This document shows positions 29,340 through 39,660 of a stretch of 64,000 nt of DNA, in pieces. Location of the stretch: contig NZ_JARVKV010000019.1 of assembly GCF_029813835.1 (NCBI RefSeq), positions 1 to 64,000 of the forward strand, in the 5' to 3' direction. How positions within the stretch are numbered: position 1 is the first letter of the stretch; every line of letters starts with the position of its first letter. Under the pieces are notes generated by a model. It saw only the letters and a program-made list of their open reading frames with translations, made no database searches and had not been told where the DNA came from. The position numbers were made by a program, and so were the translations under genes. Source of the DNA: Streptomyces sp. DH37 (lineage in GTDB: Bacteria > Actinomycetota > Actinomycetes > Streptomycetales > Streptomycetaceae).

Positions 29340-30359
29340 TCAGTCCACGATCCGCACCGGAAGCGGACGCATTGCCTCCCGCAAATCCTTGGCGAGTACC
29401 GCGAACTCCTCCCGCCGAGCCGCGCCCGCCCGCATCGCCAGACCGATCCGGCGCGAGGGCGCGGGGTCGGCGAAGCACGCGGTCGCCAGCAGTTCGTTGC
29501 GCGCCGTCTCCACGCGCAGCGAGGTGCGCGGCAGCAGCGTCACGCCCAGGCCGCCCGCGACGAGCTGGACCAGGGTGGACAGCCCCGCCGCGCTCGTGGT
29601 GGCCGGCACCCCGTCGGTGCGTCCGGCCTCCCGGCAGACGTCCAGGGCCTGCTGGCGCAGGCAGTGCCCCTCGTCCAGGAGCAGCAGCTCCAGGCCGCGC
29701 AGCGTCTCGCGCGGCACGCCGTCCCGGCCGGCCAGCTCGTGGCCGCGCGGGGTCACCAGCACGAAGTCCTCGTCGAACAGCGGCACCGTCTCCACCCCGC
29801 CGGCGCCCGCGGCCTCCGGCGCGCCGGGCGGCACCGCGAGCAGCAGCAGGTCGAGCCGTCCGGCCAGCAGGCCGTCGAGCAGCGAGGCGGTCTGCTCCTC
29901 GTGCACCTGCAAGTCGAGCGCCGGGTAGCGATCGTGAACGAGTCTCAGCACCGTCGGCAGCAGGTAGGGCGCGCAGGTCGGGATCACTCCCAGTCGCAGT
30001 ACGCCCGTGAAGGGCGCCCGCGCCGCCTCCGCCTCCTCCAGCAGTTCGTCCACCGCCTCCAGCACCGTCCGCGCTCTGGACGCCAGGCGCTCGCCCGCCG
30101 GGGAGAGCAGTACCCTTCGCGTCGTACGCTCCAGCAGCTTCACGCCCAGTGACTCCTCCAGGGCCGCGACGGCGCCGGAGAGGGCGGGCTGGCTCATCCC
30201 GATCTCCGCGGCGGCCTCCCGGAAGTGGAGGTTGTCCGCCACGGCCGCGAACGCCCGCAGTTGGGACAGCGTGGGCTGACGGGCCTGCCGCGACCCCGGC
30301 ATCCCCTGGTGGGAGCGCCGGCGGGACTCCTGGCGCGGTCTGTGCGCCGGCAGAGTCAC
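29340..30359 (-). CDS. oxyR: LysR-family peroxide sensor OxyR
   Basis: Hydrogen-peroxide responsive activator/repressor of the divergent ahpCD genes, 339 aa from the chosen start. LysR helix-turn-helix about 30-90 (LSQLRAFAAVADNLHFREAA, MSQPALSGAVAALEES) and effector domain with redox cysteines C233 and C242 (GHCLRQQALDVC), spaced 9 residues as in E. coli C199-C208. GTG at 30359 was chosen because GGAGGTGG lies 6 nt upstream; an ATG at 30302 is an alternative with no spacing for its AGGGG. The first about 25 residues are basic and not part of the fold. Confidence 0.94.
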   Translation of the reverse strand: MTLPAHRPRQESRRRSHQGMPGSRQARQPTLSQLRAFAAVADNLHFREAAAEIGMSQPALSGAVAALEESLGVKLLERTTRRVLLSPAGERLASRARTVLEAVDELLEEAEAARAPFTGVLRLGVIPTCAPYLLPTVLRLVHDRYPALDLQVHEEQTASLLDGLLAGRLDLLLLAVPPGAPEAAGAGGVETVPLFDEDFVLVTPRGHELAGRDGVPRETLRGLELLLLDEGHCLRQQALDVCREAGRTDGVPATTSAAGLSTLVQLVAGGLGVTLLPRTSLRVETARNELLATACFADPAPSRRIGLAMRAGAARREEFAVLAKDLREAMRPLPVRIVD

Positions 30360-30383
30360 TGATAACCACCTCCGATCAATGGC

Positions 30384-30420
30384 AGTGAGTCTAGCTATTT
30401 CTGTGATCAATGTTGGCTAT
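30384..30420. promoter_or_regulatory. candidate OxyR operator in the oxyR-ahpC intergenic region
   Basis: Two CTAT tetramers at 30395-30398 and 30417-30420, exactly 22 nt apart, the period of tandem OxyR sites (ATAGntnnnanCTAT repeated with a 7-nt gap). The matching ATAG halves are degenerate. The minus-strand TAGACT at 30388-30393 is a good -10 for oxyR, so binding here could repress oxyR and activate ahpC. GATCAATG and ATGGCAGTG are each repeated in the region. Confidence 0.5.
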
Positions 30421-30491
30421 GGCAGTGTGGATCGCGTCCAACCCTCAGGAAAGCCCCGGCCCGGGGCATTTCCACGCAACAAGGAGAGCGT

Positions 30492-31046
30492 GTGCTCACT
30501 GTCGGTGACAAGTTCCCCGAGTTCGACCTGACCGCCTGTGTGGACCTCGACGCGGACAAGGCGTTCGAGCAGATCAACCACAAGACGTACGAGGGCAAGT
30601 GGAAGGTCGTCTTCTTCTGGCCGAAGGACTTCACCTTCGTCTGCCCGACCGAGATCGCCGCCTTCGGCAAGCTGAACGACGAGTTCGCCGACCGCGACGC
30701 CCAGATCCTCGGCGTCTCCGGTGACTCGGAGTTCGTGCACCACGCCTGGCGCAAGGACCACGCCGACCTGCGCGACCTGCCCTTCCCGATGCTGGCCGAC
30801 CCCAAGCACGAGCTGATGCGGGCCTGCGGCGTCGAGGGCGAGGACGGCTACGCCCAGCGCGCCGTCTTCATCGTCGACCAGAACAACGAGATCCAGTTCA
30901 CCATGGTGACCGCCGGCTCCGTCGGCCGTAACCCCAAGGAGGTCCTGCGGGTCCTGGACGCCCTGCAGACCGACGAGCTGTGCCCCTGCAACTGGTCCAA
31001 GGGCGAGCAGACCCTCGACCCGGTCAAGCTGCTCGCGGGCGAGTGA
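30492..31046 (+). CDS. ahpC: alkyl hydroperoxide reductase, peroxiredoxin AhpC
   Basis: Thiol peroxidase that reduces H2O2, organic peroxides and peroxynitrite, 184 aa. Peroxidatic Cys51 lies in DFTFVCPTE; the C-terminal pair CPCNW holds the resolving cysteine. The AhpC/Prx1 fold is complete (VVFFWPKDFTF, GVSGDSEFVHHAWR, FPMLADPKHEL). GTG at 30492 has GGAG 6 nt upstream. First gene of the ahpC-ahpD operon (15-bp gap), divergent from oxyR. As in mycobacteria and S. coelicolor, electrons are expected from AhpD rather than from AhpF. Confidence 0.97.
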   Translation: MLTVGDKFPEFDLTACVDLDADKAFEQINHKTYEGKWKVVFFWPKDFTFVCPTEIAAFGKLNDEFADRDAQILGVSGDSEFVHHAWRKDHADLRDLPFPMLADPKHELMRACGVEGEDGYAQRAVFIVDQNNEIQFTMVTAGSVGRNPKEVLRVLDALQTDELCPCNWSKGEQTLDPVKLLAGE

Positions 31047-31061
31047 GGATCTGAGGACGAC

Positions 31062-31625
31062 ATGGCTCTCGACGACCTGAAGTCGGCCCTGCCCGACTAC
31101 GCCAAGGACCTCAAGCTCAACCTCGGTTCGGTGATAGGGAACTCCGACCTACCCCGGCAGCAGCTGTGGGGCACGGTGCTGGCCTGCGCGATCGCCGCGC
31201 GCTCGCCGAAGGTGCTCGCCGAACTGGAGCCGGAGGCGAAGGCCAACCTCTCCCCCGAGGCGTACACCGCCGCCAAGGCCGCCGCGGCCGTCATGGCGAT
31301 GAACAACGTCTTCTACCGCACCCGGCACCTGCTGTCGGACCCGGAGTACGGCACCCTGCGCGCGGGCCTGCGGATGAACGTCATCGGCAACCCGGGCGTG
31401 GACAAGACCGACTTCGAGCTGTGGTCGCTGGCCGTCTCCGCGATCAACGGCTGCGGGCAGTGCCTGGACTCGCACGAGCAGGTGCTCCGCAAGGCCGGTG
31501 TGGACCGCGAGACGGTCCAGGAGGCCTTCAAGATCGCGGCCGTCGTCCAGGCCGTCGGCACGGTGCTGGACGCCGAGGCGACGCTGGCCGGGGCGCAGGA
31601 CGGCGCCGTGTCCGCCGCGGTCTGA
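31062..31625 (+). CDS. ahpD: alkyl hydroperoxide reductase AhpD
   Basis: Carboxymuconolactone-decarboxylase-fold adaptor that re-reduces AhpC, 187 aa. The active-site CxxC is C131-G-Q-C134 followed by LDSHEQ (H138), exactly the AhpD pattern; upstream [26 protein letters not shown] is well conserved. Start ATG at 31062, 15 nt after the ahpC stop with GAGGA nearby. In M. tuberculosis AhpD couples to dihydrolipoamide dehydrogenase/SucB; by analogy the same route is likely here. The operon ends at a strong bidirectional hairpin. Confidence 0.96.
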   Translation: MALDDLKSALPDYAKDLKLNLGSVIGNSDLPRQQLWGTVLACAIAARSPKVLAELEPEAKANLSPEAYTAAKAAAAVMAMNNVFYRTRHLLSDPEYGTLRAGLRMNVIGNPGVDKTDFELWSLAVSAINGCGQCLDSHEQVLRKAGVDRETVQEAFKIAAVVQAVGTVLDAEATLAGAQDGAVSAAV

Positions 31626-31682
31626 CGCGATCTGGCACGGTCTGATGCGATCTGGCACCCGGCCCGGCCGGATCCTCCCGCG

Positions 31683-31720
31683 CGAACGGCCCCGCACCCC
31701 GGAGGGTGCGGGGCCGTTCG
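31683..31720. terminator. strong terminator between ahpD and the third phosphatase gene
   Basis: Perfect 17-bp stem (31683-31699 with 31704-31720), loop CGGA. The outer arm CGAACGGCCCCGC is identical to that of the phoH terminator at 47359. Serves both convergent genes. Confidence 0.8.
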
Positions 31721-31741
31721 GCTGCCCGGCCCGGTGGGCCG

Positions 31742-33847
31742 TCACGGCAGCGCGAGCTCGAACCAGACCACCTTGCCCGTGCTCAGCCGGGTGGCGCCCC
31801 AGCGCCGGGCCAGCCGGTTGACCAGGTACAGGCCCCGGCCGCCCTCGTCCGTGGCCCTGGCCTGCCGCAGCCGCGGCAGCTGCGGCACGTCGTCACCGAC
31901 CTCGCAGCGCAGGGTGTCGGTGCGCAGCAGCCGCAGGGTGATGGGCCGCTCGGCGTACCGCACGGCGTTGGTCACCACCTCGCTGACCAGCAGCTCGACG
32001 GAGTCCGTCAGGTCGTCCAGCTCCCAGCGCTCCAGCGCCCGCCGCGCCAGGCGGCGCGCCTGCCGCGCGGTCTGGGCGCGCGGGTCGAGGTACCAGTAGG
32101 CGACGTCGCTGGGCGGGATCCCGTCGAAGCGGGCCGCCAGCAGCGCGATGTCGTCGTCCCGGTCGCCGGGGCCGAGGATGTCCAGCACCTCGTCGCACAG
32201 CGGCTCCAGCGGCGGCGGGGTGTCGGGGCGGGTCAGCCCGGCCGTCTCGGTCAGCTTCTCGCGCAGGTGCTCGATCCCGGTCCACACGTCGCGGTGCCGG
32301 GACTCCACCAGGCCGTCGGTGTAGAGCAGCAGCGTGGCGCCCGCCGGGGCGTCCAGCTCCACCGCCTCGAAGTCCACGCCCCCCACCCCGATGGGCGCTC
32401 CGGCCGGGATGCGCAGCACCTCGGCGTGGCCGTCGCGGTGCAGCATCACCGGCGGCGGGTGCCCGGCGTTGGCCACCACGATCCGGTGCGCCACCGGGTC
32501 GTAGACGGCGTACAGGCAGGTCGCCATGCGGTCGCTGCCGAGCCGCTGGGCCTGCTCGTCGAGGTGGTGCAGCACCTCCTGCGGCGGCAGGTCGAGCCCG
32601 GCCAGGGTCTGCGCGGTGGTGCGCAGCTGGCCCATGATCGCCGCGGAGGTCATGGAGTGGCCCATGACGTCCCCGACGACGAGGGCCACCCGGCCGCCGG
32701 GCAGCGGTATCGCGTCGTACCAGTCGCCGCCGACCCGCGCGGTCTCGGCCGCCGGGAGGTAGCGGCTGGCCAGCGTCACCCCGGTGGGCTGGGGCAGCTC
32801 GTCGGGGAGCATGGTGCGCTGGAGCTCGTCGGCGATGTACGCCTCGCGCCCGTAGAGCACCGCCTTGTCCACGCCCAGCGCGGTGTGCGTGGCCAGCTGC
32901 GCGGCCACCAGCAGGTCGTCGCCCTCGAAGGCGGCCCGGTCCGGGCGGCGCAGGAACACCGCCGCGCCGATCACCCGGCGGCGTCCGCGCAGCGGGGCGA
33001 GGACGGCCCGGCGCCCGGGCGGGATCTCGCGCACGGGGCCGAGCAGTTCGGGCAGCGCCTCGCGGGCGGTGGGCGCGTCGCCGAACACCGGCCGCACCCC
33101 GCGCAGCACCTCGGCCAGCGGGCCGCCGCCGCGCACCTCGATCAGTTCCGGCGTCCCGCTCACCACGTCCTCCGGCGGGCTGGCGAGCAGCGGCAGCGGG
33201 AACTCCCCGGTGTCGGAGGGGTCGGCGTCGGAGGGGACCGGGGCGGCGTAGTCGGGCAGCCGGTCGGTACGGCGCAGCCGCAGGAGGAAGGGACCGGCGG
33301 GCCGCTCGTCCCCCACCGGCAACGGGTCGCGCAGGTAGACCAGGATCGCGTCCGAGAACGCCGGGACGCTGGCCCGGCACAGCCCGAGCACGGTCTCGTC
33401 CAGATCGACGCCGCGGGCGATCCGCCGGGTGGCGGCTCCCACGAAGCGCAGCCGGTCGCCCCCGCGCCGCTCCCGCTCGACCCGCTCGTCCCCGCCGGGG
33501 TGCCCGGCCGCCCCCGGCGCGGCGCTCCCGTCGGCGGGGTCCGGCACGGCGGGACGGCTGCGGCCGGCGGGCTCGTCGCCGCCCGCGGGCCGGGCGTGGC
33601 CGGTGCGCGGAGGGTGTCCGGCGTCCGGCACGGGCACGTCCTGCGGCGGGGCGGGGACGTCCTGGGGTACGGCGGTCAGGTCGGACGCGCCCGGCTCGTC
33701 CCGGGGGTCGGGAAGGGCGGCGTGCGCGGCGTCGGCACGGCCGGCCGCTCGTCCCGCCGCGGGCGCGGCCGTGCCGGCACCGCCGCCCGTCGGCCGGGCA
33801 GCGGACTGTCGTGGGGTCGGATACTCCGTCACGCGTTGGGTTTCCAT
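31742..33847 (-). CDS. GAF-like/PP2C (SpoIIE)/HATPase phosphatase with long disordered N-terminus
   Basis: Third partner-switching phosphatase in the window, 701 aa. The first about 130 residues are Pro/Ala/Gly/Asp-rich and low complexity, likely disordered. Then come a GAF-type sensor (about 140-330), a SpoIIE phosphatase (about 345-565; GGDWYDAI, VGDVMGHSM, LYTDGL, DDDIALL) and an RsbW-like HATPase (about 585-700; LVSEVVTNAVRYAE, DEGGRGLYL). The start is set at ATG 33847 (METQRV) although its ribosome-binding site is poor; GTG 15 nt downstream has a better GGAAA. It follows the methyltransferase gene by 41 nt on the same strand and may be co-transcribed. The target is not encoded nearby. 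Confidence 0.83.
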   Translation of the reverse strand: METQRVTEYPTPRQSAARPTGGGAGTAAPAAGRAAGRADAAHAALPDPRDEPGASDLTAVPQDVPAPPQDVPVPDAGHPPRTGHARPAGGDEPAGRSRPAVPDPADGSAAPGAAGHPGGDERVERERRGGDRLRFVGAATRRIARGVDLDETVLGLCRASVPAFSDAILVYLRDPLPVGDERPAGPFLLRLRRTDRLPDYAAPVPSDADPSDTGEFPLPLLASPPEDVVSGTPELIEVRGGGPLAEVLRGVRPVFGDAPTAREALPELLGPVREIPPGRRAVLAPLRGRRRVIGAAVFLRRPDRAAFEGDDLLVAAQLATHTALGVDKAVLYGREAYIADELQRTMLPDELPQPTGVTLASRYLPAAETARVGGDWYDAIPLPGGRVALVVGDVMGHSMTSAAIMGQLRTTAQTLAGLDLPPQEVLHHLDEQAQRLGSDRMATCLYAVYDPVAHRIVVANAGHPPPVMLHRDGHAEVLRIPAGAPIGVGGVDFEAVELDAPAGATLLLYTDGLVESRHRDVWTGIEHLREKLTETAGLTRPDTPPPLEPLCDEVLDILGPGDRDDDIALLAARFDGIPPSDVAYWYLDPRAQTARQARRLARRALERWELDDLTDSVELLVSEVVTNAVRYAERPITLRLLRTDTLRCEVGDDVPQLPRLRQARATDEGGRGLYLVNRLARRWGATRLSTGKVVWFELALP

Positions 33848-33888
33848 CCGTCCGGGGCCGCGCATCGGGCGTGCCCAGCGCTTGGGGG

Positions 33889-34566
33889 CTAGGGGCGTCG
33901 GCAGTGCAGGAAGACCTGGATCTCGGGAGAGACGTCCGTGCTGGCCGGTGCGTACGCGAACGACTCCTCCCCGGCGATCTCGAAGCCCGCGTCGCACACC
34001 ACCTGGCGCAGCTCCTCCCGCAGATAGCCGGATACCCGGATCGTGTGGCCCAGGAACGGGATCGCGAAGTCGTCCACGTCCGCCTCGACCATGCCGAGCG
34101 CCAGCAGCCCGCCGGGGCGCAGCTGCCCGTGCAGCATGCGCAGGGCGACGGGGATCTCCTTGCGCGGCAGCATCAGCAGCGAGAAGAAGGCGGTGGCGCC
34201 GTCGAAGGGCCCCAGGCCGGCGGTCTCCAGGTCGGCGAGGTCCATCAGGTGGAACTCGGCGCCGGGGACGTTGTCCCGGCTGAGCTCGACCATGTGGGGC
34301 GAGATGTCGATGCCGGTGACCCGGTGTCCGGCGTCGGCGAGCTGCCGGGCGGTGGGGACCCCGGTGCCGCAGCCGACGTCGAGCACCCGCGCTCCGGCGG
34401 TCAGCTCTCCCGCCAGCCACGCGCCGGCGGCCAGCTGCCCCTCCTTGTGCGGGAAGACGTCGTCGTAGCGGTCACCGATCGCGTCGAACGCCTCGGCCTG
34501 CCCGGCGCGGTCGATCGCCGCCCGGTCGTAGCCCGTGTACACCTGGTGACCTTCCGTGTTGCTCAC
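33889..34566 (-). CDS. class I SAM-dependent methyltransferase
   Basis: Soluble methyltransferase, 225 aa. Motif I is VLDVGCGTGVPTARQLA (about 60-76), the acidic residue of motif II follows in GIDISPHMVEL, motif III region LRPGGLLALGM. The N-terminus (YDRAAIDRAGQAEAFDAIGDRYDDVFPHKEGQ) resembles Streptomyces paralogues that modify small molecules. GTG at 34566 with GAGGAG 9 nt upstream. The substrate cannot be predicted. It lies 41 nt upstream of the phosphatase gene at 31742-33847. Confidence 0.82.
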   Translation of the reverse strand: MSNTEGHQVYTGYDRAAIDRAGQAEAFDAIGDRYDDVFPHKEGQLAAGAWLAGELTAGARVLDVGCGTGVPTARQLADAGHRVTGIDISPHMVELSRDNVPGAEFHLMDLADLETAGLGPFDGATAFFSLLMLPRKEIPVALRMLHGQLRPGGLLALGMVEADVDDFAIPFLGHTIRVSGYLREELRQVVCDAGFEIAGEESFAYAPASTDVSPEIQVFLHCRRP

Positions 34567-34746
34567 GTCTGGGGGCTCCTCTCGCGGCGGTGCGCCAAGT
34601 CCCTTGCGATGGCCGGGAGTTCGATGCGGTCGGGCTTTCCGCCGAGTCCGGGGGTGATCCTACGTTCGACGCCCGGGGGCACAGCAAGGGATCGCGGAAT
34701 GTCCCCCGCCATCATGCGAGACGCACGGCCGCCCCCACCAGCCCTT

Positions 34747-35430
34747 TCACCCGATCCGTACAGGTTCGCGGTCCCAGTCCCGCGGCAGCCGGGGGATCCG
34801 CCAGGCGGGATCGGGCCGCCAGTCCTCCCAGCCGTCGCCGAAGGGGCTGCGCCAGGCGCGGATCGCCTCCACCGCCCGCCGCCCCGCGGCCCGTACGCGC
34901 TCGGCCTGGGCGGCGTCCATCAGCCCGGCGCGCTGCGCCTGGTCGAACTCGTCCTCGTCCCGCCACTCCCAGGTGCGGTCGGGGTAGACGGCGATGTCCA
35001 GGAAGTGGTCCTCGGAGTCCACTCCGCCCGCCCAGCGGCGCAGCGGCTCCTCCAGGTTGACGTACCAGTTCTTGAACCGCCAGCCGCGCTCCCAGAACAG
35101 CCACACCGACCAGGGCTCGCCGGTCCGCGCGAGCTTGAGGACCCCGGTGCCGAACCAGCGCGACCGCACCGTCCGGCGCGGCTTGGTGTAGCGGGTGGCG
35201 AGCGGTTCGCGGTGCACGGGCGTGCCGTCGGCGAGCTCCGGCTTGACGCAGGCGGTCCCCGGCGCCATCCACACGGCGAGCAGGTCCGGGGTGTCGCGGA
35301 CGACGGTCATGGGACGGCAGATGTGCAGGGCGTCGCTTCCGTTCGCCCGGTAGCGCCACAGGATGTGCTCGCCGGCCCTCCAGCGGGTGCCGCCCGCCGC
35401 GCGTGTGTGATCCGCCGTCTCCGCTGTCAT
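34747..35430 (-). CDS. DUF402 domain protein (FomD-like fold)
   Basis: A 227-aa soluble protein with the DUF402 core about residues 90-215: WYVNLEEPLRRW, FLDIAVYPDRTWEWRDEDEFDQA. In structurally studied members (such as FomD) conserved Lys/Asp residues bind metal and a nucleotide-phosphonate or nucleoside diphosphate. Unlike typical short members it has an N-terminal region (about 15-85) with GEHILWRYR. ATG at 35430 is preceded by TAGGAT with a 6-nt gap and no Shine-Dalgarno, so it is probably leaderless. Neighbours are fumarases, with no phosphonate genes near, so function is unassigned; nucleotide phosphatase activity is the best guess. Confidence 0.78.
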   Translation of the reverse strand: MTAETADHTRAAGGTRWRAGEHILWRYRANGSDALHICRPMTVVRDTPDLLAVWMAPGTACVKPELADGTPVHREPLATRYTKPRRTVRSRWFGTGVLKLARTGEPWSVWLFWERGWRFKNWYVNLEEPLRRWAGGVDSEDHFLDIAVYPDRTWEWRDEDEFDQAQRAGLMDAAQAERVRAAGRRAVEAIRAWRSPFGDGWEDWRPDPAWRIPRLPRDWDREPVRIG

Positions 35431-35436
35431 GCGCGG

Positions 35437-35442
35437 ATCCTA
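35437..35442 (-). promoter_or_regulatory. -10 box TAGGAT of the DUF402 gene, probable leaderless start
   Basis: TAGGAT on the minus strand ends 6 nt before the ATG at 35430. No purine-rich site lies between, so transcription probably starts at the codon. Confidence 0.5.
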
Positions 35443-35448
35443 GTCGGG

Positions 35449-35489
35449 GGCCGGGGGCGGGGCCGCGATCCACGCCACAGCCCCCGGCC
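35449..35489 (-). terminator. hairpin downstream of fumC
   Basis: Ten-bp stem (35449-35458 with 35480-35489) with a 21-nt loop, 14 nt beyond the fumC stop and just upstream of the DUF402 start. It may be a terminator or merely GC-rich pairing. Confidence 0.35.
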
Positions 35490-35503
35490 GGAACCGCCCG
35501 CCC

Positions 35504-36910
35504 TCAGGGACGGGTCATGCGCAGCACGTCCAGGGCCCGGTCGAGCTGCTCCAGGGTGAGCATGCCGCGCTCGACGTAGCCGGCCTCCAGGACCACCTCG
35601 CGGATCGTCCTGCGCTCGGCCAGGGAGCGCTTGGCGACCTTCGCGGCCTCCTCGTAGCCGATGTACCTGTTCAGCGGGGTCACCACGGACGGGGAGGACT
35701 CGGCGTACTCGCGGGCGCGCTCCGCGTCGGCCTCGATGCCGTCGACCGTGCGGTCGGCCAGCAGCCGGGAGGCGTTGGCCAGCAGCCGGATCGACTCCAG
35801 CAGGTTGCGGGCGATCACCGGGAGCATGACGTTCAGCTCGAAGTTGCCCGACGCGCCGGCCACCGCGACCGTCGCGTCGTTCCCCATGACCTGGGCGGCG
35901 ACCATCAGGACCGCCTCGGGGACCACCGGGTTGACCTTGCCGGGCATGATCGAGGAGCCGGGCTGGAGGTCGGGCAGGCGGATCTCGGCCAGGCCGGTGC
36001 GCGGCCCGGAGGACATCCAGCGCAGGTCGTTGCAGATCTTGGTCAGGCCGACGGCGATGGTGCGGAGCTGGCCGGAGGTCTCCACCAGGGCGTCGCGGGC
36101 GCCCTGCGCCTCGAAGTGGTCGCGGGCCTCGGTCAGCGGCAGGCCGGTGGCGCGGGCGACCTCGGCGATCACCGCCGCGGAGAAGCCGGGCGGGGTGTTG
36201 ATGCCGGTGCCCACCGCGGTGCCGCCCAGCGGCAGTTCGGCCAGGCGCGGCAGCGACGCGCGCAGCCGCTCCACGCCGTAGCGCATCTGCGCCGCGTAGC
36301 CGCCGAACTCCTGGCCGAGCGTGACGGGCGTGGCGTCCATCAGATGGGTGCGGCCGGACTTGACGACCTCGGCGAACTCCTCCGCCTTGCGCTCCAGCGA
36401 GCCGGCCAGGTGCTCCAGGGCGGGGATCAGGTCCCCGGTGACGGCGGCGGTGGCCGCGATGTGGATGGAGGAGGGGAAGACGTCGTTGGAGGACTGGCTG
36501 GCGTTGACGTGGTCGTTGGGGTGCACCGGCGCGCCCAGCCGCTCGCTCGCGAGCGTGGCCAGGACCTCGTTCATGTTCATGTTGGAGGAGGTGCCGGAGC
36601 CGGTCTGGAAGACGTCCACGGGGAAGTGGTCGTCCCAGCGCCCGTCGGCGACCTCCTCGGCGGCCTGCCCGATGGCCCGGGCCATGTCCGCGTCCAGGAC
36701 GCCGAGCTCGGCGTTGACCCTGGCCGCGGCGGCCTTGATCCGGGCCAGCGCCTGGATGTGGGTGCGCTCCAGGCGCCGGCCCGAGATCGGGAAGTTCTCC
36801 ACGGCGCGCTGCGTCTGCGCCCGCCACCTGGCGTGGGCGGGCACCCGCACCTCGCCCATGGAGTCGTGTTCGATCCGGTATTGCTGCTGTTCGTCGCTCG
36901 TCCCGGTCAT
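35504..36910 (-). CDS. fumC: fumarate hydratase class II
   Basis: Iron-independent TCA-cycle enzyme interconverting fumarate and malate, 468 aa. Signature [12 protein letters not shown] is present, with [14 protein letters not shown], the substrate segment [14 protein letters not shown] and [18 protein letters not shown]-terminal FumC extension [17 protein letters not shown]. The ATG at 36910 is preceded by TAGATT with a 7-nt gap. Located 27 nt downstream of a class I fumarase, so a promoter within the end of that gene could drive it separately. Stable homotetramer, oxygen-insensitive. Confidence 0.96.
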   Translation of the reverse strand: MTGTSDEQQQYRIEHDSMGEVRVPAHARWRAQTQRAVENFPISGRRLERTHIQALARIKAAAARVNAELGVLDADMARAIGQAAEEVADGRWDDHFPVDVFQTGSGTSSNMNMNEVLATLASERLGAPVHPNDHVNASQSSNDVFPSSIHIAATAAVTGDLIPALEHLAGSLERKAEEFAEVVKSGRTHLMDATPVTLGQEFGGYAAQMRYGVERLRASLPRLAELPLGGTAVGTGINTPPGFSAAVIAEVARATGLPLTEARDHFEAQGARDALVETSGQLRTIAVGLTKICNDLRWMSSGPRTGLAEIRLPDLQPGSSIMPGKVNPVVPEAVLMVAAQVMGNDATVAVAGASGNFELNVMLPVIARNLLESIRLLANASRLLADRTVDGIEADAERAREYAESSPSVVTPLNRYIGYEEAAKVAKRSLAERRTIREVVLEAGYVERGMLTLEQLDRALDVLRMTRP

Positions 36911-36917
36911 GGGGACG

Positions 36918-36923
36918 AATCTA
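36918..36923 (-). promoter_or_regulatory. -10 box TAGATT of fumC, probable leaderless start
   Basis: TAGATT on the minus strand, 7 nt before the fumC ATG. A GCGGAC about 18 nt further up (inside the end of the class I fumarase gene) is a weak -35. It would give fumC its own transcript. Confidence 0.5.
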
Positions 36924-36937
36924 CTGGTGCGGGCCGG

Positions 36938-38656
<1,719 letters not shown>

Positions 38657-38792
38657 GGACGGTCTCTTCCTCTCGGTGATGGCGCCTCACAGGGTATGAC
38701 TCCCGGCGGACGGCGGCGGTGTGAGGTGCGGCTCAGTCGGCGTCCCGGGCTTCCCCCGGGCCCGCCCCCTGGTCGCGATGTATCGCGTTCGC

Positions 38793-38798
38793 TAGGGT
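38793..38798 (+). promoter_or_regulatory. -10 box TAGGGT of the DUF1707 gene, probable leaderless start
   Basis: TAGGGT is 6 nt before the GTG at 38805. The intervening GGCGGC is not a good Shine-Dalgarno at that distance. Confidence 0.5.
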
Positions 38799-38804
38799 GG
38801 CGGC

Positions 38805-39470
38805 GTGGACGAGAAGACCTCCCTGCGGAAGCAGCCCGCGGCGCGGCCCGCCGCGCACTCCCCCGCTCCTCCGGTGGCCGAGGCGGACGTGCGCGCCTCC
38901 GACGCCGATCGCGACCGGGTGGCGGAGATCCTGCGCGAGGCGCTCGCGGAGGGCCGGCTGGACGCCGACGAGCACGCCGAGCGGATCGACGCGGTGTACC
39001 GGGCCAGGACGATCGGCGCGCTGCGGCCGCTGGTCCGCGATCTGCCGGCGGGGCGCCAGGAGCCCGCCCCGGCCGCCCCGGCCGCCCCGCACTCGGCGTG
39101 CGGGGCGGCCGGCGACAACCTGGTCGCGGTCTTCAGCGGGGCCTCGCGCAGGGGCCGCTGGCGGGTGGGGGCCAGGATCAACGCCTTCGCCCTGTTCGGC
39201 GGGGTCGAGATCGACCTGACCGAGGCGCTCTTCGAGCGGCGGGAGCTCGTCGTCAACGCCACGGCGATCTTCGGCGGCGTCGAGATCAGGGTCCCGGAGA
39301 ACGTGACCCTGCGCGGCTCGGGCACCGGGATCATGGGCGGCTACGACGTGGAGTCGGCGGAGTCGGCGGACCCGGACGCCCCGGTGGTCGTGGTGCGCGG
39401 CGCGGCGGTCTTCGGCGGCGTCGAGGCGAGGGCGAAGCGCGGCAAGCGCCTGCGGGACCTGCGCCGCTGA
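38805..39470 (+). CDS. DUF1707 and LiaF-like C-terminal domain protein
   Basis: A 221-aa soluble protein. DUF1707 segment about 30-85: VRASDADRDRVAEILREALAEGRLDADEHAERIDAVYRART, with the typical helix pattern and Asp-rich start. The C-terminal half (about 105-215) has the beta-repeat pattern FGGVEIDLTEA, FGGVEIRVPENV and FGGVEA typical of cell-wall-active antibiotic response (LiaF-like/DUF2154) domains. GTG at 38805 fits a leaderless transcript. Such proteins are abundant in actinomycetes and may sense envelope stress, but none is biochemically defined. It lies between the fumarases and the permease operon and is followed by a hairpin. Confidence 0.82.
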   Translation: MDEKTSLRKQPAARPAAHSPAPPVAEADVRASDADRDRVAEILREALAEGRLDADEHAERIDAVYRARTIGALRPLVRDLPAGRQEPAPAAPAAPHSACGAAGDNLVAVFSGASRRGRWRVGARINAFALFGGVEIDLTEALFERRELVVNATAIFGGVEIRVPENVTLRGSGTGIMGGYDVESAESADPDAPVVVVRGAAVFGGVEARAKRGKRLRDLRR

Positions 39471-39537
39471 CGCCCCCTCCCCGCGCACCGGGCCCCCGCG
39501 CGCAGGGCGCCTGCGGACCGGGCCCCCGCGGACGGGC

Positions 39538-39582
39538 CGCCGCCCGTACGGTCCTCCCCCTGTCCGGGCCGTACGGGCGGCG
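39538..39582. terminator. terminator between DUF1707 and permease genes
   Basis: Perfect 14-bp stem (39538-39551 with 39569-39582) and 17-nt loop in the convergent region. Confidence 0.65.
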
Positions 39583-39600
39583 TGCGGCGGGCTCGCGCCC

Positions 39601-39660
39601 GGTGCGCGGGGGCCCGGTGCGCGGGGGCCCGGTGCGCGGGGGCCCGGTGCGCGGGCGGTC
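39601..39660. repeat. 15-bp tandem repeat, three perfect copies and a partial fourth
   Basis: GGTGCGCGGGGGCCC occurs at 39601-39615, 39616-39630 and 39631-39645, then a variant at 39646-39660 that overlaps the last bases of the permease gene. Confidence 0.8.
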
